Source of the DNA: Candidatus Nitrosopumilus sp.
GTDB taxonomy: Archaea; Thermoproteota; Nitrososphaeria; Nitrososphaerales; Nitrosopumilaceae
DNA: 11,695 nucleotides
Reading direction: 5' to 3'
Assembly: GCA_013203245.1 (NCBI GenBank)
Contig: JABMOR010000132.1
Span: forward strand, 1-11,695
In this document: in pieces, positions 7,316 through 11,695 of the stretch
Layout: each line of letters starts with the position of its first letter
Position numbering within the stretch: the stretch's first letter is position 1
Made by a program: the position numbers and the translations under genes
Notes under the pieces: model-generated
What the model was told of the DNA's origin: nothing
What the model saw: the letters and a program-made list of their open reading frames with translations, nothing else
Databases searched by the model: none

Positions 7316-7997
7316 TGAAATTCAATCCCGCATCCACTATTTCAAACCTTCCTCGATATCCATCCCATTTTTTTTGAGATTGATTAATTTTGATCGAATT
7401 TGTAAAGAGGGGGCAATTGATTACAAATGTTTCAGCCTCACCTCCTTCAAAATTTAAATTAAAACCAAATTTTTCAGATAGATGTTTCAATGAGAGTATG
7501 TCAGATTTTGAAATTGTTTTTCCCAACCAAGAATCATCCAACCCATCAGATGACACAGTAGTCATAATAAAATTAAACTTTGAATCAATCAACTCATTCA
7601 TGTAATGTTCAGGATCAGTACCCCACAATGGTGCAATTACAGTCAAATGTAATTTTGAACAAACATTTTCAAATTTTTCTTTTTGAAATTTACTCTTTAT
7701 TCCACCATGAACCAATCCCTCTATTTGAAATTGATCTTTTGCATCTTGTAATAGATTTTCAATTAACGATAATTCATCATCAGTTTTATTAGAATTTGAT
7801 GTGATTGTTAATTGTGGAATATTCATTGATTGTGATTGTAACTTGGTCCATTTCATGTTTGGATGATGTAGCAGATGGCTTTCATCAGATTTTGGAAAAA
7901 TACTCAAGAGACATTTTACTTCATGTCCTTGTTTTTTAGCAACATGGATTGCATAGGTACTATCTTTTCCTCCCGAAAAAAGAGAAGCTAATTTCAT
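7308..7997 (-). CDS. dph6: Diphthine-ammonia ligase (Dph6-like)
   Basis: This 229-residue PP-loop ATPase has SGGKDS at residues 8-13, the adenylation motif of the adenine-nucleotide alpha-hydrolase fold. It also has the C-terminal GGEAETFVINCPLF segment that marks the Dph6 group (known in archaea as the MJ0570-related family). The known reaction is the last step of diphthamide synthesis: ATP-dependent amidation of diphthine on elongation factor 2. The assignment by family is good, but no other diphthamide gene is in the window. The gene overlaps srp54 by eight bases and is first in the srp54-pus10 run. The ATG at 7997 fits a TATA-like ATTTATT about 25 bases upstream. The GxxGE loop reads FEGGEAE and not the more common GExGE, a minor variation. 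Confidence 0.88.
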   Translation of the reverse strand: MKLASLFSGGKDSTYAIHVAKKQGHEVKCLLSIFPKSDESHLLHHPNMKWTKLQSQSMNIPQLTITSNSNKTDDELSLIENLLQDAKDQFQIEGLVHGGIKSKFQKEKFENVCSKLHLTVIAPLWGTDPEHYMNELIDSKFNFIMTTVSSDGLDDSWLGKTISKSDILSLKHLSEKFGFNLNFEGGEAETFVINCPLFTNSIKINQSQKKWDGYRGRFEIVDAGLNFNA

Positions 7998-8015
7998 TAT
8001 TTAAAAAATATTTAA

Positions 8016-8042
8016 TTCAATAAATTTTTCAAGTTTATTGAA
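8016..8042. promoter_or_regulatory. Perfect inverted repeat over the dph6 promoter
   Basis: TTCAATAAA (8016-8024) and TTTATTGAA (8034-8042) are exact reverse complements with a nine-base spacer, and further weak pairing is possible inside the spacer. The left arm contains the presumed TATA element of the dph6-like gene (centred near 8022, about 25 bases before its ATG). The same bases also lie 70-95 bases after the aIF5A stop on the same strand. It could therefore be an operator site or part of the aIF5A transcript end; the sequence does not decide. Confidence 0.45.
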
Positions 8043-8110
8043 AAAGATGCTTCAATACTCATAATCGTCATCACAAAATCAGACGGCTTTTCCAATAATC
8101 ATCAGCATCC

Positions 8111-8524
8111 TCAATCGTTCTTAACACGCATTATTTTAGTTCTATCCATTACAACCCAATATTCAACATTTTGACCATTTTCTAATTTACCTTTGACTTC
8201 ATCATCAATCAAAGAAATATCAATAGTCTCAAATGATTCAGAATCCATAACTTGAATTACATCACCATTAATCGAGATAATTTGACCAATTTTTTTGTTA
8301 ATAAGAGGAATGTGAATTTGCATACTGACTGGGCCAACATGAGGTCTTTTTTGACCATCAAAAACACCTTGACCTACAATTCGTGCTTTTGCTGAACCGT
8401 GTTTTCCAGGTTTTGAAGTATCATATTCTACAATTCTACAAGGCTCTCCACTTGGTTGATCAGTATGTGGTAATAGAATGTAAGACCCAATTTTCAAAGA
8501 TCCAAGGTCAGCGGGTTTACTCAT
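8111..8524 (-). CDS. eif5a: Translation initiation factor aIF5A
   Basis: aIF5A binds the ribosomal E site and relieves stalling at difficult peptide bonds. It is the archaeal homologue of bacterial EF-P. The N-terminal SH3-like domain holds the modification loop YDTSKPGKHGSAKARI, with Lys41 in PGKHG as the residue converted to hypusine or deoxyhypusine. An OB-fold domain follows from about residue 72 to the end (DRTKIMRVKND). The 137-residue length is normal. It has its own promoter: AATATTTAA centred 24 bases before the ATG at 8524, so the mRNA is probably leaderless. It is a single gene between the toxin-antitoxin-like pair upstream and the dph6-srp54 run downstream, all on the same strand. 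No deoxyhypusine synthase gene is in the window. Confidence 0.96.
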   Translation of the reverse strand: MSKPADLGSLKIGSYILLPHTDQPSGEPCRIVEYDTSKPGKHGSAKARIVGQGVFDGQKRPHVGPVSMQIHIPLINKKIGQIISINGDVIQVMDSESFETIDISLIDDEVKGKLENGQNVEYWVVMDRTKIMRVKND

Positions 8525-8543
8525 AAAAAACAGTTTTTGGTCG

Positions 8544-8552
8544 AATATTTAA
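8544..8552 (-). promoter_or_regulatory. TATA box of aIF5A
   Basis: On the - strand this reads TTAAATATT, centred 24 bases before the ATG, with a GC-richer segment (CGCGTGTGTAAACG) just upstream where TFB would bind. This is the clearest leaderless promoter in the window. Confidence 0.6.
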
Positions 8553-8611
8553 CGTTTACACACGCGAACCGAGTAGAAAATAATTTAACGATACACAGAT
8601 TTCACAAATTT

Positions 8612-8908
8612 TTAGGAATGATTATCTCTACCATACAAGTTCTTGTGGTCATCTAAATCTACAAGGTAGACAATACGTTCCGCATAATTTATTGCATAAA
8701 GTAAACTAATGGATTTTGTCATATGTCTACCAAAACAATCTTTGTATTTACCATGTTTTCTGTCACCAATCTCAGCAGGATCATCTACAAACTCTAATTC
8801 TTGAATAAAGGATTTGTAATTTTTTATTAAGTCAGAGTTAGACTTGAATAGCTTTCTCAATTTTCGATCTATTGTATCATCAATCGGTTGTATAACCCAC
8901 GGGTTCAA
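8612..8908 (-). CDS. RelE/ParE-like protein, putative toxin
   Basis: This is a 98-residue protein with the shape of a RelE/ParE-superfamily toxin. It has an N-terminal helical stretch rich in Lys, then a beta-rich C-terminal half containing RKHGKYKDCFGRHMTKSISLLYAI and the strand-turn VYLVDLDDHKNLYG (80-93). The His-x4-Tyr ending (His87, Tyr92) resembles the DHKxVYG close of YoeB/RelE-type mRNA interferases, with basic residues 50-54 as possible RNA contacts. The start is a TTG whose first four bases overlap the end of the upstream gene (TTGA at 8905-8908), so the two are translationally coupled in antitoxin-then-toxin order. RNA cleavage is inferred from family shape. A ParE-like gyrase inhibitor or an inactive member remains possible. 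Confidence 0.65.
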   Translation of the reverse strand: MNPWVIQPIDDTIDRKLRKLFKSNSDLIKNYKSFIQELEFVDDPAEIGDRKHGKYKDCFGRHMTKSISLLYAINYAERIVYLVDLDDHKNLYGRDNHS

Positions 8909-9510
8909 TCTTCCAAAATTTGATCAATATGTTGTAAATATTCAGAAGAAGTGTATTTTTTACCTTTAACATTACCAGATCGAATTAATTCTAATTTATC
9001 TTCAATTTCCTGATTAAGTTTTTTGCTTTCTAAATTAGATTCAAAATTGAACTTATTAGCATTATTCAACACTTCATCTTTGATTTCACTATTTACAGTA
9101 TATTTAGGATACGATTCGTAGATATCTTTTAAGATTGAACTCATAGATTTTTTATTTAATTCAGTGAATTTTTCATATAGAATTTTAATCATTTCGTCAT
9201 GAGTTTTCATAAGATTACGTAGTATTACACGACCTCTAATTTTCAAAGTATAATTATGTATTAATCTATTATTGAAAGTCTGTTCAACTTGCTCATCAAT
9301 CAAATCTTGTTTAATACACATACTTAGATCTTGAGCTAGCTGTTGACTATTAGGGCCAAACCGATAGGGAACCCAATCATTATAAAAATTCAAACCAGAT
9401 AGTTCTTTTGAATATAATTGAGATGTCAAAAAACCATATTTTTGTACACGAGTTGTTCCTTTAATTGTCATATCATTGACTAATAAAATAACACGATCTA
9501 AACCGGTCAA
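8905..9510 (-). CDS. YwgA/Panacea-like regulator, putative antitoxin
   Basis: The N-terminal 100 residues resemble the YwgA group and, more distantly, Panacea (DUF4065) domains: a helix, then GTTRVQKYGFLTSQL, a YNDWVPYRFGPNSQQLAQDL segment (the GP-S element) and a closing basic YTLKIRGRVIL. A Lys/Glu-rich helical linker follows. The last 25 residues (IRSGNVKGKKYTSSEYLQHI...) look like the toxin-wrapping tail of RelB-type antitoxins. That layout, with a folded DNA- or partner-binding head and a short C-terminal tail, plus the downstream RelE-like gene, suggests an antitoxin. The start is a TTG directly after in-frame stops TAG TAA; the first ATG is at codon 14. A TATA-like AAATATGA lies about 25 bases upstream. 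The function is inferred from context and partial resemblance. Confidence 0.6.
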   Translation of the reverse strand: MTGLDRVILLVNDMTIKGTTRVQKYGFLTSQLYSKELSGLNFYNDWVPYRFGPNSQQLAQDLSMCIKQDLIDEQVEQTFNNRLIHNYTLKIRGRVILRNLMKTHDEMIKILYEKFTELNKKSMSSILKDIYESYPKYTVNSEIKDEVLNNANKFNFESNLESKKLNQEIEDKLELIRSGNVKGKKYTSSEYLQHIDQILED

Positions 9511-9788
9511 TTACTATACATACATTTTTGTCATATTTGAACTAAGTGGATGTTTTGCATCATATTTGAATAATATTCATTTCGCCATCAAATATCACGT
9601 TTTCAAATCAAGTGTAATTAATAAAAACATCATCCTAAAAAAAGAGGATTTCGTAATCTTGTATAGGATTATGTAGTAATTATCTGAAAGATTTTATTCT
9701 TCGTTGACAAAACTGTCTAGTTTTCATAATAACCCAATCTTTTAGCCTCAACAATTCCTAGTTACTATCTTGTGATTTACAATATTTT
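9511..9788. other. Intergenic region upstream of the toxin-antitoxin-like pair
   Basis: This 278-base gap separates the end of the receptor gene from the start of the putative antitoxin on the - strand. It holds the antitoxin promoter and repeated boxes (9531-9570), plus two short hairpins: ATCCT/AGGAT around an A-run (9632-9649) and AAAACT/AGTTTT with a four-base loop (9709-9724). The second could help end the receptor transcript. The 66-codon + strand frame across this gap lies partly inside the antitoxin gene and looks accidental. Confidence 0.5.
9531..9570. repeat. Two direct copies of an 11-bp box, candidate operator
   Basis: TCATATTTGAA occurs at 9531-9541 and again, identically, at 9560-9570, a 29-base period. 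On the - strand it reads TTCAAATATGA. The nearer copy contains the presumed TATA element of the antitoxin gene. A looser copy in the opposite orientation (ATCAAATATCA) is at 9587-9597. Repeated boxes over the promoter fit autoregulation by the toxin-antitoxin pair, but in AT-rich DNA some chance is involved. Confidence 0.45.
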
Positions 9789-10925
9789 CTAATTTCCAGA
9801 TAATCTAACTTGATCTCTTGGTTCCCTTCTCATTTGTTGAATTGTTTCTTTATCCCAACCTTGACCAACTTCAAGTACTGTTTTTATCTTTGTTGTGATT
9901 TGGTTTAATGCATTAAGAGCATTATCTACAAGATCCATACTTGATTTAACATCTTTTGAGCTTTGATTCATATTTGTAACTGTCTGTTCTGACATATTCC
10001 GAATTTTAGTAATAGTTTTTGATATGTCCTCTGTGGCATTTCCTGAACCTTCAGCTAATCTTCGAACCTCATCGGCTACTACTGCAAAACCTCTACCTGC
10101 ATCACCTGCACGTGCTGCCTCAATTGCAGCATTTAATGCAAGTAGATTCGTTTGACTTGCAATTTTATTTATTATTTCTAAAACAGATGAAATTTCATTT
10201 GTCATGTCTGTAAGTGTTTTGACACTTAATACAGATTCATCAACTATTTGACTAATGCCTTCCATTTTTTGCTTTGCCTGAACTGCAACAGTTCCATCGA
10301 TAATGCTAGAATCAAGTTTTTTCAAATCTGCTCCTAACTCAACTAGTGCCTCTTGCTGGGATAATTGTTCTTCTTGTTCTGCTGCTTGATTTTCTAATAT
10401 TTCAGCCTGTTTTTCCATCTGAGATTCTCTGTCTTTTAATTTAGTAATCTCATTTCGGATTGACATGTATTCTATAATTTCTCCTTTGTCATTTAATATT
10501 GGAAATACTGTTGCAATTACCCAATAGTATGAACCATCTTTTGCCTTGTTTTTTACCATGCCTTGCCATGTTTTTCCATTAGTAATTGTTCCATACAATT
10601 CCTTCCAGAAAGATTCTAGATGTTCACCCGATGAAATCATTCTATGGTTTCTTCCCATTAGTTCTTCTCTGGGATATTTTGAAACTTTTAGAAATTCATC
10701 ATTAACATATGTGATATTCATTGCAGTGTCAGTCTTTGATGTAATGCTTAGATTATTCAGAGCCTTCAGGATGGCTTGCCATTCATAGAATTTTTCTTTA
10801 TACTGATTGCATTTGTCCTCTATTTGATTATGCTCTTCTTTTAGTTCATCATATTTTGTTTTTAGTTGTACATATTGACTTTCAAAATTCTTTAGCTTGC
10901 CAATTTCTTCATCTGATAATTCCAT
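9789..10925 (-). CDS. Soluble PAS-domain methyl-accepting chemotaxis protein
   Basis: This 378-residue receptor has no membrane segment. It has an N-terminal coiled coil (about 1-55), one PAS domain (about 56-165; YVNDEFLKVSKYPREELMG, then KNKAKDGSYYWVIATVFPI), a second coiled coil (165-195) and the MCP signalling hairpin (about 215-350). The hairpin tip QTNLLALNAAIEAARAGDAG through GRGFAVVADEVRRLAE (258-292) is the near-invariant CheA/CheW contact. It should sense a cytoplasmic signal through PAS and control a CheA kinase. The PAS type is the KDGSYYWV class common in bacterial sensors; no cofactor can be named. The tail (WDKETIQQMRREPRDQVRL) is basic and lacks the CheR-tethering pentapeptide. 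It is divergent from the receiver operon across 124 bases, which suggests joint control. No cheA or cheW is in the window. Confidence 0.93.
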   Translation of the reverse strand: MELSDEEIGKLKNFESQYVQLKTKYDELKEEHNQIEDKCNQYKEKFYEWQAILKALNNLSITSKTDTAMNITYVNDEFLKVSKYPREELMGRNHRMISSGEHLESFWKELYGTITNGKTWQGMVKNKAKDGSYYWVIATVFPILNDKGEIIEYMSIRNEITKLKDRESQMEKQAEILENQAAEQEEQLSQQEALVELGADLKKLDSSIIDGTVAVQAKQKMEGISQIVDESVLSVKTLTDMTNEISSVLEIINKIASQTNLLALNAAIEAARAGDAGRGFAVVADEVRRLAEGSGNATEDISKTITKIRNMSEQTVTNMNQSSKDVKSSMDLVDNALNALNQITTKIKTVLEVGQGWDKETIQQMRREPRDQVRLSGN

Positions 10926-11049
10926 TTTTACATGTTTAGGTTTATTTTTTACTTAATTGCATCATTGATTATCATAGTTGATAACGCATTAATTTTTAAT
11001 AATTTGTAATGATGACACATTTAACTGCCTATAGTATGAAAATATCACT
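10926..11049. promoter_or_regulatory. Divergent promoter region, receptor / Cys-rich protein and receiver
   Basis: These 124 bases separate two divergent signalling genes. TTATCA-TAGT-TGATAA (10969-10984) is an exact 16-base inverted repeat lying midway, a plausible site for a dimeric regulator. For the - strand gene, an AAAAAATAAA stretch (10941-10950) lies about 20 bases from its ATG. For the + strand gene, ATTTAACT (11019-11026) lies about 27 bases from its ATG. These assignments are weak because the whole region is AT-rich. Confidence 0.4.
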
Positions 11050-11193
11050 ATGCAGAATTTTTGTTCCAAATGCACTCATTTGATGACCCTTCATGTTGGC
11101 TATAAAGATGAATTAGGAGAAAAACAAAACGGATGCTCTTTCATAATTGAATCAGAAAATACAAAGGTAATTAGATGTAATTGTAATTCATAA
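11050..11193 (+). CDS. 47-residue Cys-rich protein, putative zinc-binding
   Basis: This is a short frame with an ordered cysteine pattern: CSKC near the N-terminus (Cys5, Cys8), Cys29 mid-way, and CNC at the end (Cys43, Cys45), with His10 and His15 between. This fits a small zinc-ribbon or similar metal site, though five cysteines in a CxxC...C...CxC order do not match a named family I know. It is followed after only six bases by the receiver gene, so the two are probably co-transcribed. The ATG at 11050 is the first in frame; an overlapping ATG at 11037 leads quickly to a stop. It could be an adaptor or redox/metal-responsive partner of the receiver, but that is a guess from position. Confidence 0.65.
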   Translation: MQNFCSKCTHLMTLHVGYKDELGEKQNGCSFIIESENTKVIRCNCNS

Positions 11194-11199
11194 AACAAG

Positions 11200-11695
11200 A
11201 TGGCACGAATGCAGAAAATTCTAATCGCAGATGATTCTATTCTTCAAAGAACTCTTCTAAAAAATACATTATCAAAAATAGGTTTTACAAATATTATCGA
11301 GGCCAAAGATGGAAAAGAGGCAGTACAATCATTCCAATCTGAAAAACCAGACATTGTGTTTTTGGATGTTGTGATGCCAGAAATGAATGGTGAGGAAGTA
11401 TTAGAAAAAATTATGGAGCATGATCCTCATGCAAACGTCATCATGCTTACATCCATAGGTCACAAGAACAAACAACGTTCACTTTTGGTGTGTGGTGCAA
11501 GGGACTATCTTGTAAAGCCATTTGATGAGCAAGAAATACGTGAAGTAATACAATCTGTGTTTTATCTAGATTCTGAAAAAACAATTCCATCACTTTCAAA
11601 ATCAGAAAAGGATTCACTAAAAGAAGTGATTGTAAAAGTTCTCAATCCAACTGCCATTGTATTATCCCAAATGATACGCCAACCAATCACCATAC
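11200..11695 (+). CDS. Receiver-domain protein with a CheC-like C-terminal region (partial, cut by window end)
   Basis: The first 120 or so residues are a complete CheY-type receiver: acidic pair Asp11-Asp12, phospho-acceptor Asp56 (FLDVVMP), switch Thr84 (LTS) and Lys106 (VKPF). It should be phosphorylated by a CheA-type histidine kinase. After a short linker, residues 132-165 (LSKSEKDSLKEV, then LNPTAIVLSQMIRQPITI) align by eye with the first helix of CheC/CheX phosphatases, which usually reads like EVGNIGAGNAATALSQL. Glu142 fits the catalytic Glu, but the position of the catalytic Asn, three residues later, is Val145. The frame is still open at 11695, so the rest is unseen. The ATG at 11200 is used; a second lies three codons in. 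Its divergent neighbour is the PAS receptor. Confidence 0.85.
   Translation, partial: MARMQKILIADDSILQRTLLKNTLSKIGFTNIIEAKDGKEAVQSFQSEKPDIVFLDVVMPEMNGEEVLEKIMEHDPHANVIMLTSIGHKNKQRSLLVCGARDYLVKPFDEQEIREVIQSVFYLDSEKTIPSLSKSEKDSLKEVIVKVLNPTAIVLSQMIRQPITI

Noticed and set aside
8525..8611. tRNA gene in the GC-richer stretch upstream of aIF5A
   Set aside because: A GGTTCGCG string is present but no cloverleaf arms can be formed around it; promoter context explains it better.
9476..9676. 66-codon frame on the + strand
   Set aside because: It is partly antisense to the start of the putative antitoxin and crosses its promoter boxes, with no protein-like features.
9632..9724. Two short hairpins as a regulatory RNA
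   Set aside because: The arms are only five and six bases in AT-rich DNA, and no wider structure connects them.
9789..9880. Receptor truncated or frameshifted at its C-terminus
   Set aside because: The arms of the signalling hairpin before and after the tip are of similar length, so the protein is a complete soluble receptor with an unusual basic tail.

Overview
The window looks like a piece of an AT-rich archaeal chromosome, most likely from an ammonia-oxidising Nitrososphaerota (Thaumarchaeota) of the Nitrosopumilus/Nitrosarchaeum type. The evidence is a set of archaeal-type informational genes (ribosomal proteins S24e and S27ae, Pus10, SRP54, aIF5A with its hypusine site, a Dph6-like diphthamide ligase, archaeal-type phosphoglycerate mutase). 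Several start codons also lie about 24-28 bases from a TATA-like element, as expected for leaderless archaeal mRNAs. The genus is an inference from general resemblance, not from a marker gene.

Layout. 1-78: an edge fragment with no decidable gene. 79-1095 (-): a GalT/HIT-family nucleotidyltransferase, divergent from 1352-2617 (+) apgM. apgM ends inside the tail of a convergent DUF309 gene (2601-3206, -). 3244-3827 (+): the translationally coupled pair S24e-S27ae. 3951-7997 (-): a run read as dph6-like, srp54, pus10, a 30-residue basic microprotein, and a HExxH protein of unknown function. 8111-8524 (-): aIF5A. 8612-9510 (-): a compact two-gene unit that reads as a toxin-antitoxin module, with a YwgA/Panacea-like regulator followed by a RelE/ParE-like protein. 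9789-10925 (-): a soluble PAS-methyl-accepting chemotaxis receptor. Divergent from it, 11050-11193 (+) is a tiny Cys-rich protein, and 11200 to the window edge (+) is a receiver protein whose C-terminal part resembles a degenerate CheC domain.

How the genes fit together. The centre is a housekeeping block for making and modifying the translation apparatus: ribosomal proteins, SRP targeting, tRNA pseudouridylation (Pus10), the diphthamide step on aEF2 (Dph6) and hypusinated aIF5A. The right end is an accessory region: the toxin-antitoxin-like pair, then a small signalling cluster in which receptor and receiver share one divergent promoter region.

The most interesting items are (1) the YwgA-like/RelE-like pair with direct repeats over its promoter, (2) the receiver-CheC-like fusion that appears to have lost a catalytic Asn, with its small Cys-rich partner, and (3) the 30-residue basic microprotein between pus10 and the HExxH gene.
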